DNA from: Bugulina stolonifera
Lineage: Eukaryota; Bryozoa; Gymnolaemata; Cheilostomatida; Bugulidae
Assembly (NCBI GenBank): GCA_935421135.1
Contig: OW285187.1
Location: 18,972,429-19,036,428, forward strand
Direction of reading: 5' to 3'
Length of the DNA: 64,000 nucleotides
Shown here: positions 1-11,850 of the stretch, one piece after another
How the letters are laid out: the number at the start of each line of letters is the position of its first letter
Numbering within the stretch: position 1 is the stretch's first letter
The notes under the pieces: model-generated
The model's database searches: none
What the model was told of the DNA's origin: nothing
The model's input: the letters and a program-made list of their open reading frames with translations, nothing else
Position numbers and translations under genes: made by a program

Positions 1-2335
1 AGAAACTAAAGTATAGCCTACTCATTAAGACATTATTTTATAATATCAGTTGTATGGGTGACCTAAGCCTAACTAGTACCTGCATTACTAAATTTGTACA
101 GTGATAGTGAGATAGAATGGAATGGTGAGAAGTATTAGTAATGTAGGCCTATATCAAATTTTAATTTAATAAAAACGACTTATATTATTCTAACAATCAA
201 ATTGCCAGAGTTCCTGAGTAGATTGGCTCTGGGGCAGACTATTTTGTATCGCTAAATTGGATATACATGTAGTTAATCTAATTGTTACACATTGAAGTTT
301 CTTTGTATAGATGTGGGAAGATCCTGAATTATACAGAGGAATAAATGAATGCATTAGAAAATGTTACCACCATACTTTATTTGAGAATTTTAAAAACAAG
401 TCGTGTAACTCAATAATCAGGTTTTGGGTAAGGATGGGCAAACTTTAAGCTAATAAGCTCTCTGGCTCTCACATTGGCCCTTATACCCCATTCAAATGTG
501 ATCAGACATAGTTCAACACCATGCCAAACTGCCTCCCTAAAGATGACGCTCAAGAATATAATTATCATCCAATGTGCTCATCACTCAGATGATTTTCACC
601 TATCAGGAGATAGTCTTAAGAAAACAGCAATGTCTGGCACTGGGTACAGCTTGTTTCTTCAAGTGCGGTAATGTTCTGATATTCAACTGTGGCTAGCACA
701 CTGCCCTACACACCACATGTGCTGAAGTCACCTAATCAAACCCTAGGGCCGACCTAACGCTGCTAGATACTGATAGATACCTCTGGATTGCAACCTTATA
801 CAACTGACCAACAAGTCTAACATGCTCCTATCATGTATATTATTGTGTATGCAAACTTATATAACTCGTTATGAACTAACACTAGTTACCCTGGGTACTC
901 AATTCCACAGGCTGGAAGACTCTTATGTAGCACTTTAGGTTTCTACCAAGAATGCAGAGCATGTAAGAAGATAGAGATAAACTGTATTGTAATCCAAGTA
1001 TCAACTGAACAAAACAGCAAAACGTGGAACTTTTTATATATAACTGGCTCCATCTAGAGTCTGTGGGACTGGTGGGCCATCGATACCCAACTAATTATTC
1101 CACAAAAACCTCAGTGCCAATGCACCATCGGGAGGGCCGACTAGGACATAAAAAACACCTGAGTGATCCGACATAAAATGTCGGCTCTTACAAGTCAGAT
1201 AGAGCATTGCGAACTACTGTATGTAAATAATTACTCTTAATCGATTAATTAATATATGCTCCCGGCTCATAATTTCAGTCAGCAATGAACTCGACAAAAT
1301 AAGGTTCAACAAGAAATACACATAAAAATAAATATACAAATAAATATGGTTGAGAGATGTAGGGCCGTACAGTATAGAGGCAGGTACAACTTGATACTTT
1401 TTGGCCAGACCCAGGGTTCGTCAGCAAAATTTCAGATGGAGAAGTTGGCTTATCCAATACATATGGTGTATGGTGTCACCCCAACCACAAACAAAGAGCT
1501 AAGGTTACATGAAACTATGCACTAATACACCTAACAGACAGTATAACACATGCAATTGAAGTTGGTTAAATTATTCGATGTAGATATTGCATTTACAGTT
1601 AATCGCAATATGTAGGCCTACAACTTGTTTTATCCACTTTCTACCAATGTGCATCTAATCATTAGCAACAAACTTTGTGGTAATAGATAAATATAACTGT
1701 ATACTATGTTTAAAAGATATTTGGATCTTTGTACCACCTGCAAGCTCGTCATAAACAGACGAATGATCTACTAACACATTGAAGGACCTAAGCTTTTACT
1801 ACAACTAAACAAACTGAAACTGAATTTTATGTAATTGCATTAGGCTACATTGATGACACAATTCTATCAGATGTTATTACAGTAATAGAAGGGCTAAATA
1901 TATAGGCCTACTGGTCTCTTGTAAGACTACATTGGACTAACTTGCTAAGTTACCAATTCAAAAGAAGCTTTACCAAACAACTATATTTGTACTCATTACC
2001 ATTATTACTAACTACTACTAAATTTAATTTCATGTGACAACAAGTCACTATCACTATTAATTGGCCTACAAGTACTATAACTATTAAATCTTCATTTTTG
2101 TTTACTGCCAAATATACAAGCATGCTGATGTTAGCAGCTAGTAACTAATTAAATTTTTATACTAATAGTTAGTAAGAATAATATCTTTCATAATCATAAG
2201 ATTATGATTATGATAATCAGTTCCGAGGCTTTGTGAGTGCCCCAATCAAAAAAGTGTTTGCCCCTTTTATGCAACTCACTCTATTGCCCCACCCCTAGGT
2301 TGGCAGGTCTGCAGATATCATTGACATTATTAATA
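1..2335. other. Intergenic stretch, nothing recognised
   Basis: AT-rich sequence with only short scattered open frames and no splice-consistent exon, RNA gene or recognisable transposon protein. I could assign no feature to it. Confidence 0.4.
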
Positions 2336-2343
2336 GTAATGAT

Positions 2344-2984
2344 CAGACATGTGCCAAGCAGACAAATACTCAAGTCAAGAGTCAAGTAAGAGTATACATT
2401 CCCAATTGATAAAAAGTAATTTAGAGTAAACTCATCGGATGAAGCAAGTCAAAAGTAGAGTAAGAGTAAATAAACAGCCATTTTGAAAAGTAAAGTAAGA
2501 GTCAAGCAACTAGTGCCAAAATGCTAGAGTCAGAGTAGAGTCAAAAGTACAACGGTATGTCAAAGAGAATACCAATGGGAATTTTGTAGAACACAAATTT
2601 CTGATGTATACAAGTGTGACAACACACAATAGGTAATACCTAGTGTTAGATCCGATTTTCTGTCAGTTAAAGTAGTTCTGAGGAACAAAGGCTATTTCAA
2701 ATTTGCACTTATTATAATGGTAGGTCTGTTTATCTATAAGCCTCTCAGCTTCTCTATGGTGGACAAGACTTATTACATAATTACACCAAACCAATAGAAT
2801 TATCATTGATAGCTGAGAGATTAGAGTAAAGTAAGAGTCAAGCATCATGCTTTGTAGGAGAGTAGAAGTAAAAGTCAATTCCCAGCTTTCACACAGTACA
2901 AAAGCACAAGTCAATTAAAAGTAATTAAAAGCTGTTGCTCGAGTTAACTTGAGTCGAGTAAAATGACTCGAGTGCCCATGTCTG
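2344..2984. mobile_element. Non-autonomous hAT-type element with perfect 8-bp target duplication
   Basis: The element begins CAGACATG and ends CATGTCTG, and the inverted ends extend imperfectly (CAGACATGTGCC against CAGACATGGGCA). It is flanked directly on both sides by GTAATGAT (2336-2343 and 2985-2992), a perfect 8-bp duplication as made by hAT transposases. The interior is rich in AGAGTCAAGTAAGAG-like and ACTCGAGT-like words and has no transposase frame. Confidence 0.8.
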
Positions 2985-2992
2985 GTAATGAT

Positions 2993-4114
2993 ATAATCTC
3001 ATTAATTACCAGCTGCTTGTAAAATTAGTTGGAAAGAAAATAAACTTTTCTTTAATATTTAGTCGAATGTTTCTAACTTAACCTCAAAGAATTTAAAACA
3101 CTATTAAAGCATTAAGGAAACTACTTCACATGTGTATATTCATAATTTAGAGGTATTGAGCTTCAGTCTGAGCTAATGGTTGTCTGCGTGGGCCTAGTAT
3201 ATTCAGAGATGTAGCCCCCAGAAATCTACCCTGTAGAAAAACGCTCGTCCAAACTTAGCTAGATGAGAAACCATTGTGGTGACCTTTGACCTGTGATGTT
3301 GATGCCAGGCCGCCACACCACTGTAGTAGTAGTTATATAGTAATCCTCACTAACAAATATATTTTAATCTATGGTCAAATATTCAATAACATTTCAGCAA
3401 TTTATAGCCTGAGGTACTTTCTAGTTACTGCTAAATTATTTATGGGAAGTTACCCACAGGTTCCAAGCAAATAGTAAAAATATTTGTGACACAGTCAATG
3501 CTGCTGAACAGTGTGCAGCGATGTTTTCATTGACGTGCATTGCATAGAAAACATTTAAGCATGTTCCTAATTACAAAACCAGTTGTGGTACTTAGATATG
3601 CTGACACTTTTATTGTAACTGACTTAGGGGCCTATTCACTTTTGGATCAAATGCTATTATTAGTGATTAATCACTCTTATCATACATGTAATGTAAACAA
3701 ATAGTTATAGTGATTCAGTAAATGTTTGGCTTTATTTCCGCACATGGCATCTACGTCATAGCCCATAACTGCAAGGTTTTTGGAAATAGTCCAGTTTTAC
3801 AACTCATATTTTTTGAACCGCTGGGTTTAGGAGGTCAAACAAATACTCAAATGGAAGCTCACTACCCGTAGACTTTGAATATCATTATAAAAAAGTAGTT
3901 TCTTTAATGCTTTAAACCATCATTATAGTTATGGCATAAACGTGGAGAGCCTCTTATATATGAGATAAAGAACAGTTGTCATACTGATTTCCAGCATTTT
4001 ACCAGTTTCAGGTTTGGGTTAGGGATTGTGGAGGCCCTGTCTCTAGCTGGTAGAATACTTTTTGTATCACCCTATTCTGTAAGCTCATCATAAGCAGTAA
4101 AATTGGCTTCTTAC
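2993..4114. other. Probable intron or intergenic sequence downstream of the minus-strand gene
   Basis: No further exon of the minus-strand gene ending at 4115 could be identified here by eye. Since the last recognised exon ends in a good donor, at least one more exon is expected here or further left. Confidence 0.35.
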
Positions 4115-4200
4115 TAACAACGTGTTAGTAAGTAGCTCATCAGCAGCATTCAACTGCTTTAATCGGTTGGTAGCAGCAAAGCCCACTTTCACTGAACTTG
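4115..4200 (-). CDS. Unidentified minus-strand gene, exon 3
   Basis: A 29-codon exon (with the split codon) reading ASSVKVGFAATNRLKQLNAA and onward. It is preceded by an excellent polypyrimidine tract ending CTGTTTAG and followed by a GTAAGA donor. The phase fits exon 2 exactly. Exons after this one were not found, so the gene is incomplete here. Confidence 0.55.
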
Positions 4201-4314
4201 CTAAACAGAAAATAAAAGAGGAAATAATTATACTACATGCTGTATTCCCCAGTCACCATTCATGGCATTACAAACATTACACAAATTGGTTGTTAACTTT
4301 TATAACTTACATAC

Positions 4315-4566
4315 CTTGTAGTCTAGGGATATTATCAATATCATCAGCAATGTCCTCATAGCCAGTGCCATCGTCAAGCCAACAAAATCTTCGGAGGCAA
4401 GACAGCACGCAGTCCTGGCAAATGGCAAGCAGGTCATGGATCAGAGGCTCTGAGGATTGTAAAGTGACATTTGCTTTCAAATGCAAATGAATGTAAAATA
4501 GCATGTACACTTCTGTCAATCGCTCCTTGAACAACTTCAGCTGTTCAGTCTTAGCATCTTTGAGGC
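4315..4566 (-). CDS. Unidentified minus-strand gene, exon 2
   Basis: An open exon of 84 codons with a TTTTAG acceptor and an AAG/GTATGT donor. It enters and leaves in phase 1, matching both neighbours. It encodes a leucine- and cysteine-rich helical segment (LKLFKERLTEVYMLFY near the start, LLAICQDCVLSCLRRFCWL in the middle) followed by an acidic DDGTGYEDIADDID stretch. There is no signal peptide or clear membrane span. No domain was recognised. Confidence 0.6.
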
Positions 4567-4759
4567 CTAAAATTGAAACTGAATAAAACAAGTCAGTACA
4601 GCTAAATACAACGTACAAGCCAATTTCATTTTTCTAGGACAACTGATGCGGCCTACATAATTTCGGCTGACAAGAAATTTCTGCCGCTGTTGCAATGGAA
4701 AGCATGATTGTAATGTTATGTACGAACATCAAGTATGAGCTTTTATGTCAAAATCAAAC

Positions 4760-4874
4760 CTGATGATATGGAGTACCTTTGCAGTGCATTGTACAGTTTA
4801 GCCACACGCTCGAGCACTTTGAGCGGTGAGATCCACTGTGTCCTAACATGTTTTAACACGAGTGCATAGTCCAT
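4760..4874 (-). CDS. Unidentified minus-strand gene, exon 1 (start codon)
   Basis: Reading from the ATG at 4874 the exon encodes 38 residues beginning MDYALVLKHVRTQW and ending in NALQRYSISS, then one base of a split codon before a GTTTGA donor. An in-frame TAA lies 14 codons upstream, so this is the first ATG of the frame. The alternative GTACTC donor at 4776 would put a stop at the start of the next exon, which is why the GTTTGA site was chosen. The peptide looks helical and leucine-rich. I do not recognise the family. The gene runs divergently from LIG4, whose start lies 4.1 kb away. Confidence 0.55.
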
Positions 4875-5043
4875 TTTTAGGAATTTGCAAAATTCTTCGA
4901 AAGAGAAAACAACGGATTATTCACGATTTTTTGTAAAAACTGAAGTTTACACAAAAACATAATATGGTGTAGCTATTGCTAAAAGTTTGAATGAGTAGTG
5001 GTAGTGGTACTGTTTAGACCTACTGTAAAACAGTTCGGTGACT

Positions 5044-5276
5044 GCTAAACATTACACCTACCTCGTCGCTTGAAGCAAGAAGTTTCATTTGGAGTTAGTC
5101 CGAAGCCTTTGGTTGGGCTCTGTCCTCAAATGACATCTGACATCAGCAACCCCCACGTGGCGGTTACTAAGCGTGGTCTTGCACAGTAAGCAACGGAATT
5201 GGTATTTGTCACCCGCAACTTCACCTTTGAGTAAATTATTGGTGAGGTGAAGCACGATACAATAAGGTGATAGCAA
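5044..5276 (-). pseudogene. BED-like zinc-finger fragment of a hAT-type transposase
   Basis: The minus-strand frame contains FRCLLCKTTLSNRHVGVADV followed by RCHL, resembling the C-x2-C...H BED finger at the start of many hAT transposases. Only about 40 residues are recognisable and no catalytic core follows, so it is a fragment. It could also be an exon of a host zinc-finger gene. Confidence 0.35.
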
Positions 5277-5300
5277 TTATGTGATATAATTGCTATCACC
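5266..5300. repeat. Perfect 15-bp hairpin with 5-nt loop
   Basis: GGTGATAGCAATTAT, then GTGAT, then ATAATTGCTATCACC: a fully complementary stem of 15 bp around a 5-nt loop. It lies at the upstream end of the zinc-finger fragment. It may be a transposon end or a chance palindrome. Confidence 0.7.
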
Positions 5301-5439
5301 GGTTACATGATATCAATGAAACTGAATTTACAATGTTTCTCATAAACTTTGGTTAGGTTCTTGCATGTACATGTATCCAAATGAAACTTCTATAGTACTG
5401 TAGAAACACAGAGAGAATCGAATAGCTTTTCCCTAATGT

Positions 5440-6290
5440 TACTCTACACATTGCCGTACCGAACTACTTCTACTGTCTTGGCCATATATTCTAGTGGAAC
5501 CTCAACAAGTTTCTTCCATTTTGTCATCATCTCTATTATAAACCGGTGCTTGATCTTTTCTTCTTTCAGCTTCTACCATCTTAGTTTCTTTAAAGGGGTT
5601 TGTCTTTTTTAGTTGGTTTACAAACTTTAACTGAGGCCTGGGAACACTACAGTCAGTTAATATGTCTTCGCATCCCGGATGTTGTCAGCATGTAATCAAT
5701 TTGTGTCTTTGAATTCCAACTCCTATATGTTACCAAGTGTTTTCCTGGTTTCTTGTAGAAAGTTTTGAGTGCTACCATCTCCCTACTCTGTGCAAAATCA
5801 AACAATCTCTCTCCCTCTGCATTTCTCTGTCCATAGGCATACACCCCTATTATCTTCTTTCCAGTGTCACCACAGCCCACATGACCATTCATCTCTCTAC
5901 CTATCCACAACATAGCTTCATCAGGTATCTTTCTTACTTCATCATTCACATGAACCCAAAATGCTTCCTTTTCCAAATTTTAGCAACGCACCTGTGTTCC
6001 ATACACACTCATCATGTTTACCATTTTTCCTTCCATATCTAGTTTTAGCCACATTATCTTAATTGATCTTTATTCTACAATTAGCACATTCTTCTTTAAA
6101 TCTCTATCTAGGATGATTCCAACCCCATTTCTTTTGATGTTGTCCCCAATGTACCCGTCTCCTAACTCATTTACCCTAACACCTTTCTATTTAGTTTCCT
6201 GGCACATAGGATGTTCACTCCCTCTTTCTGTCATGTTGCCTACATTAATGGCTCCAACCTTATGATTTTTGGTTTACTGCTTTCTTCCCC
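5440..6290 (-). pseudogene. RTE/CFDP2-like LINE endonuclease domain, decayed
   Basis: The minus strand encodes an AP-endonuclease-like domain. An intact frame at 5653-5976 reads KEAFWVHVNDEVRKIPDEAM, then EMNGHVG (the N-G-H motif of exonuclease/endonuclease/phosphatase folds) and KTQIDYMLT near its end. Upstream, in other frames and with stops, are GNMTERG-, KRNGVGIIL- and VYGTQV-like segments typical of the same domain. The reverse transcriptase does not follow. It is an old truncated LINE copy. Confidence 0.65.
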
Positions 6291-6603
6291 CTCTTCACTG
6301 AGCTTTACTCCTTAGCTTATGGGTAGGGCCCTAGGTAGGCCCTAGGCTTATCAGATAGTTAAGAACTGAAGTTATCACAGCTCCATCCAGCACCCCAAGG
6401 AGACAGAAAGCAACCAATCAACTTCCACCCAGCCGCCAACAGAAAACCACCAAAGAGGTTACAACCAGTGTAAAACATTGATCCTGTTACCTTCTCAGTT
6501 TTCCCCTTAATTGGTTTTAATGGAATCTTGCACTTCTTCTAGTTTGTATTTCGTACTCATTTTCAATAATGTTGTATTTGTGTTCTCTTGTGAGAATATA
6601 ATT

Positions 6604-7159
6604 CAGAGATGCCAGACTCGAGTTAATTCAAGCAACATTTTATGGCTTATTAGAAGGACTCGTGACTTTCAATATATTGCCATCAAAGACTTGTAGTTTG
6701 AGTTGTAAGTTAATTATGGCTATGATCAAAGACTCTTAACTCACACATCATTATGCTGAAACATTCAATAACTCGGGTTTTCATTGAGCAGCTGTAAATT
6801 GCAGTGAATAAAAATAACCACAATTGTAGCCACAATTATAACGCATTTTACACTAAAACAATGACATTTTGCTTTAAAATTTGAACTGCTAGCACTATTT
6901 CCTAACAATATTTCACCATAAGCTAAATAATAGCCCCTAACTCTATTAAAAGACTCGAGCTGAACAAGAAAACAATTGAATTGAAACTTGCTTGTAGTTA
7001 ACTTGGAAAATTTAATAAAAACTTTCTGGGAACATTTAACTTGTAACTAGAAAGTTTTTATCTGTCACTAAAAAGAATTGACTTGTAACTTGAAGAGTCA
7101 CAACTAAGAGTTGGCCATGGAAACTTGAGTTTCCAAAATAAAACTTGCACACATCGCTG
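6604..7159 (+). mobile_element. Non-autonomous hAT MITE, family 1 copy a
   Basis: Begins CAGAGATGCCAGACTCGAG and ends GTGCACACATCGCTG-like sequence (CAGCGATG in inverse). It shares about 550 bp with the copies at 22602-23195 (inverted) and 29678-30200. The interior carries a TTATAATTGTGG-like repeat and an arm with GTTGGCCATGGAAACTTGAG. No convincing target duplication remains for this copy. No coding capacity. Confidence 0.7.
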
Positions 7160-7167
7160 AATTATAC

Positions 7168-8456
7168 ATTTATAGAAGGTGATAAGTCTAAATTTGAATA
7201 ACATGGAAATTGGCATATTTTGGAGACATGCGAGTTTGGTGGTTGTTTTAAGGTGATACGTAGCAATTTTTCAACAAATTAAAAGTTTTGAACTAAGGTA
7301 ATCTGGAGCATGTCCCCAGAATGTTATCATAGGTAAGATGGAGGTATATGAAGGTACAATATTAATTTATAAATGTTTTGTTTATCTAAGTATTTGGTCA
7401 AATAATGAAATATCATCAACAACAATGCCATTTTGCATACAATGGTATAAATATGAAATTTAGAAATTTACAGTGCAATGATCTACTATGCTTAGTTTGG
7501 TAAGTCAAAATTTTTTGTGTACTGTCTAAAAATAATTTGCTGTGTTAAATCAAACTTGATAATAAGTTTAGGCCTACTTGTCAGCAAGCAAAATATACTT
7601 AAAATTCAGAGAAGCATTAGCTAGATCAATAATATAAATGAAAAGTAGTCAAGGTCCTAAAACTGGTCCCTGAAGTGCACCCAGGGAAACGGCTGCAAGC
7701 TAAACTTTTGTGTTATGAGGTTATATGCGGTATTACTGACCAAATATGACCGTGTTATTTGATTCAAGATACGTTAAGATAAAAGGAAATATGTGACAAT
7801 GTAGAATGACTGCTTAAAACTCTGTTTATCTACCATGTATTGTACACATACTACTATTGCTTCATTGGAAAATGTTAATGTGGGCTAGTATTTTAATTAC
7901 AAATAGGAATACAAGACGCATTTTTATTTTTGATATTAGGAAATGAATCAAAAATGAAAATGCGTCTTGTATTACTATCTACAATTAGTATTGCTTTACT
8001 TTGTGCCCCTCTATCAGACAGGTGAACCTAAAACCAAAATTCTTATTCTGTTGGACAATAATGTCTTTAAACAGCAAATAGACAGGAATTCAACTGAACT
8101 ATTTTGTGTCTGACTGAGTAGCTAAGCCTATTTTGCATTCTAGAACTGTGAAATCTATTTGTTACTTTAGTCAATATCTGTAGGACAACTTCTTCGAACT
8201 GAAAACATATGCTGAATAATTCCAAGTTTGAGATGTGCAGTGTAAAAAATTGCGTACAAATCATCTGCTCAAGAAGATTTGCACTGCGTAGCACCAGTTA
8301 GTCTAAATTATTTTTTGTACAGTCGGGTGAGCCAAAGAAAAGAATGTCGACTGCATTCGTTCAAAGTGCAATGTAGACAGTGCTCATACTGAATGATAGC
8401 GATCAACTTAGTGACAGTTATTATGAACCCATGTTAGCAATTAGCTTAGCAGGTTT
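7168..8456. other. Upstream region of LIG4 without recognised genes
   Basis: AT-rich sequence with no credible exon. It contains a 66-bp imperfect hairpin at about 7909-7974 whose arms read AATACAAGACGCATTTTTAT and its complement. A related but more diverged copy sits at 19488-19645, so this is probably the end region of a dispersed foldback repeat. Confidence 0.4.
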
Positions 8457-8470
8457 ACTTGTAATCAATT

Positions 8471-8717
8471 AAGAAGCAGCCGTGGCCTAGTGGTGAGGGC
8501 TCTGGACTTCCAAGTAGAAGTCCCAGGTTCGATTCCTATAAGGGTCATTGGTGGTGTTAGGATGGGCATCCAACCTTATAATGCTCCTGTGCTACATTAG
8601 TTAACTTTGCCGTTGGTGAAGTGCCTTCTCCACCCCAAATCAGAAAAAAATGCAATCTCTTTAGATCATTGCTTTCTTACCTGGGATTAATAGCGGGAAA
8701 TAAAATTGACAAGTTTG
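8471..8717 (+). mobile_element. tRNA-derived SINE, family 1 copy a
   Basis: The head reads GCAGCCGTGGCCTAGTGG, an A-box-like promoter, followed by GGTTCGATTCC, a B box, then about 170 bp of body ending GGAAATAAAATTGAC. It is flanked by 13-bp direct repeats with one mismatch (CTTGTAATCAATT at 8458-8470, CTTGTAATCCATT at 8718-8730), typical of LINE-mediated insertion. Homologous copies lie at 48262-48491 and 61262-61422. It ends about 250 bp before the LIG4 start codon. Confidence 0.8.
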
Positions 8718-8970
8718 CTTGTAATCCATTCAACTAGTGCACAAAGTCAACACTAGCGAAAGACAGTTCGTAACAACCTTGTTGGACAAATAGCCATGAA
8801 AGAAGGGTATCATCTCGTTCATCACACAAGTGTGACGTAGGCCCATTGCACACCATGATGTATAGCCTCCACCATATGGTGTCTCTTGACAACTATTTTT
8901 ATTAGTCTGGATAATCAATATTCTGAATACTCCTCTACAATTATACTTACAGTGTAATGTATCGAAGGAT

Positions 8971-9126
8971 ATGAACATGGAACATTCAGCTGCAAAAGTT
9001 CCCTTCTTAGCATTATGCCAAGTCCTAGAGGGAATTCAATCAAAGAAGACGGTAGTTGACAAGCGAAATTTGCTTGCCAAGTTTGTAGAGGAATGGAGAA
9101 CAAAGACTTTTGACCCATCTAACAAG
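8971..9126 (+). CDS. LIG4: DNA ligase IV, exon 1 (start)
   Basis: 52 residues starting MNMEHSAAKVPFLALCQVLE; the ATG six bases downstream (8977) is an alternative start. VPF.LC..LE.IQ and the following EEWR segment match the start of the DNA-binding domain of LIG4. The exon ends on a whole codon (SNK) before a GTTCGT donor. A TTACAG acceptor-like site at 8945-8950 leaves open a short non-coding exon upstream. Confidence 0.85.
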
Positions 9127-9261
9127 GTTCGTACACTAGAACATATTACAATTGAGATGTAGTAATAAACAAAACTGATAGAAAGCCTAATGGATAATAG
9201 TACTCGTCATTAAGTATCCAAAGATCCCAGTCAGTATAGGTGCCAATCACATCATCTACAG

Positions 9262-9997
9262 CAAATTGCTCTCAAAAAATGGTAGCCTATCATATCGAAG
9301 GGACTTAATAAACCTTGTTTTATAGAAGTGTTTTTAATCGCCAAAAGCCTAGAAAATTCTCTGCATTTATATGGAACCAGATACCTCTCCGTTATACCTC
9401 CTAAAGGTGGCATTCAGTTGTTTGAATGCTAATATTGGTACACAGTAGAAAGGAGGTCAATATTTGCAAATAATCTTGTTCATCCTTTTTCAATAAGATT
9501 AATGTGTTGTTTGTCTTTGGTAACCTAGCAGCTGCCAAGAAAACCCTATTTTAATATTGGTTGATTTCACCTTCAATCAGCCTATGTTGGGAATTTTGGA
9601 AGCACTCAAGCAGTTAATATAAAACTATTACTACAGAGATAGCCATAGGACTTGCAATGCATTGCATGGTTTTTTCGGGTATGACTATAACTTACTTATT
9701 CATCACTGTGCACAAGAGTTATTTATAGAATGACAGTTAGTGTTGGCTCAATAAGATTACTGGGCTATTTGATGTTAGTAGCTCATATATGTACATAAGT
9801 TGCAAGTATAGACTTAGGACAAGCATAGCCATAGGAACTTAACAGGTCTCAATGCTGAATGGAGGTCATAATAGCCAATATTCAAATGAGTTTATCTTGG
9901 CTGCCACTAGGTCTACAAAGACAAACAGCACATCGATCTTCATGAAATAAGATGAACAGTATTCTTTGCAAATATTGAATGGTGAGACAGTAGTGGT
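9262..9997 (+). mobile_element. TTAA-type foldback element, 5'-truncated copy (inverted relative of 23221-24122)
   Basis: The right end GACAGTAGTGGT is followed by TTAA (9998-10001), the same terminus as the complete element at 23221-24122, which this copy matches in inverted orientation over about 730 bp. Two internal arms (about 9482-9560 and 9885-9960) are complementary to each other. The left terminus is missing. No coding capacity. Confidence 0.65.
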
Positions 9998-10467
9998 TTA
10001 AAGTTGCAACTAAATAGGAATCTCTCTTGCAAATTCGTTTTCTTCATTGTGCAAACTCAAAACATATGGATATATTTGGCTAAGTGACACGTTACAGAAA
10101 GTGTGGAAAGGCTTTGTGCTATAAACTTTGGGTAAAGAACAGGTTATTGCTTAAAAACATTTCCGTGTGCGATGTAACAAGGTTAGATGTATGCCTTCAA
10201 TGTAGTAGGCTGCCATTTTTAAAGCTATGACTCGTCTTATAAACATAGTCTAGCATGTTTTTGAAACAGGAAACTGCTCTTTACCAAATACCAAATGTAT
10301 CAAAAACTGAGTAGCAAGATCAAAGGTTGACTATTCAATATCAGTCTCCCCTACTCAAATTTCCACTATCCAATAGACCTCCTGTGATTACCAACTAGTT
10401 ATCCAATACTGAGATTTCCATTGTTCAAAACTGGAATCGCCTAATTCCAATACTGTATTATATATAT

Positions 10468-11382
10468 CAGGGCTGGCCAAAGACAGTTTTCCCAGCATGA
10501 AAACTAGTCAAAAATTGGGAGTTGTCTTCCCTTACTCAGAGTCCTGCTTAGGCTGGTAGAAGCCTGTAATAAACCTCCAAATAGGACATGGAGGAACATC
10601 TGGGGGTGAAAAAATTAAACGTGGGCATATTTGTAAACGGAATGAAAATTAAGTCCTATGGGGGATTTTTCTGCGTGTCTTTGTCCCATAGAATGTATTT
10701 TATAGCAGCATTTATACAGAAGGTACCACTGGGTACCTTGTAATTGCTTTTAGGCTCTAAGTGTGATCATGACCTCGTTAGTAGCTCATGCGCATACGGT
10801 GGATCGACACTTATTCTGAATTTGCTCTTTATGAAGTTCTTATTCAAGAATGTAGATAGGCAATGGTACATGTAGGTTAATGCAAACTCCATGAATAGAA
10901 ATCGTTCCAAACTGGTCATCTGAACTGAGAGACCTCTTCTGAAGTAGTGGCCTTTGTCCAAAACTCTTCGATGTTGACTATTTCGAATTCTGCTGTTTTG
11001 AGATTACCCAGTTGCACTTGCGTTGCAGGCACTGAAAATTCTTTGCACACATTTTCAATGTAACCCTTCCTCTCCCCCAAGTGATTCAGCCGGTATCGGA
11101 CACTTAATCAACTCAATTGGCTTGCGTAAATATCTGAACCGGTCAAAGCGCATTTCAAATTTGTTTTGCACATTTTCGATTTCTATTTGTTGCATGGTGC
11201 AGAGTTCTATGATGTTTGAGACACAATTAGGGCCTAACGGGTTTCCGCTGTAAATTTATTCTGTTTGCAGCACCAAATATAAATAACTAAAAATGCCAAT
11301 TTTTACACAAAGCTCAAGTGGGCCACCAAACATGAGCAAGTAGGCTACTTGTGGCCCACGGGCCACAGTTTGGCCAGCCCTG
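10468..11382. mobile_element. Non-autonomous hAT element with CAGGGCTGGCCAAA termini
   Basis: Inverted termini CAGGGCTGGCCAAA and TTTGGCCAGCCCTG enclose 915 bp, and the right end carries GTGGCCCACGGGCCACA, an arrangement typical of hAT (Charlie-like) elements. The left flank is a TA microsatellite, so the 8-bp duplication (ATATATAT against GTATAATT) is not readable. No transposase frame. Confidence 0.7.
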
Positions 11383-11489
11383 GTATAATTGTATAATAAT
11401 CCCATGCGTCCAACAGTATTGAACCCCAAGCCTTATATTGTACTCTTACATCAACTGTGATGCTATGGTGTAATTTGTTTCTTCGTCAG

Positions 11490-11561
11490 GAAGATAGCTT
11501 CTATCCTATGCTTAGGTGCATGGTACCTCAATTGGAAAAGATTTCTTATGGAATAAAACAG
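11490..11561 (+). CDS. LIG4: DNA ligase IV, exon 2
   Basis: 24 codons, EDSFYPMLRCMVPQLEKISY and GIKQ, matching the conserved DSFYP..R...PQLE....YGIK segment of the LIG4 DNA-binding domain. The acceptor is TTCGTCAG and the donor GTAGGC, both in phase 0. Confidence 0.88.
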
Positions 11562-11739
11562 GTAGGCCTCCCATAATAAAGAATCACTTGTTGCATTTAG
11601 GCCTTGCTTCATTTATCTATATGCACCCTCATTTTACTTTTTATTTATTAGGTCTATGTCTACCAGATTTTTATAGGAATAATTGGTGTGTATATATTGT
11701 GATTAGGTCATCTGTAACTAATCCTATCATTTCAACTAG

Positions 11740-11850
11740 CATTCATTGGGCAGACTTTATGTGGATGTGATGGGGCTGGGAAAGAAAAGCGAAGCAGCAA
11801 TTTTATTAACTAACTATAAGGAGCCGACTGCTTCCACCTCACTCTGTAAG
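11740..11850 (+). CDS. LIG4: DNA ligase IV, exon 3
   Basis: 37 codons, HSLGRLYVDVMGLGKKSEAA onward to TNYKEPTASTSLCK, corresponding to the LAKLYIELL...LLNYR helices of vertebrate LIG4. The acceptor is CAACTAG and the donor GTATGC, both phase 0. The 178-bp intron before it is the shortest seen in the gene. Confidence 0.85.

Noticed and set aside
4777..4874. Alternative shorter exon 1 ending at GTACTC in the minus-strand gene
   Set aside because: Joining it to the next exon gives a stop within five codons; the GTTTGA donor keeps the frame.
8471..8540. Possible tRNA gene (A and B boxes)
   Set aside because: No cloverleaf acceptor pairing, a long SINE body follows, and diverged copies occur elsewhere.
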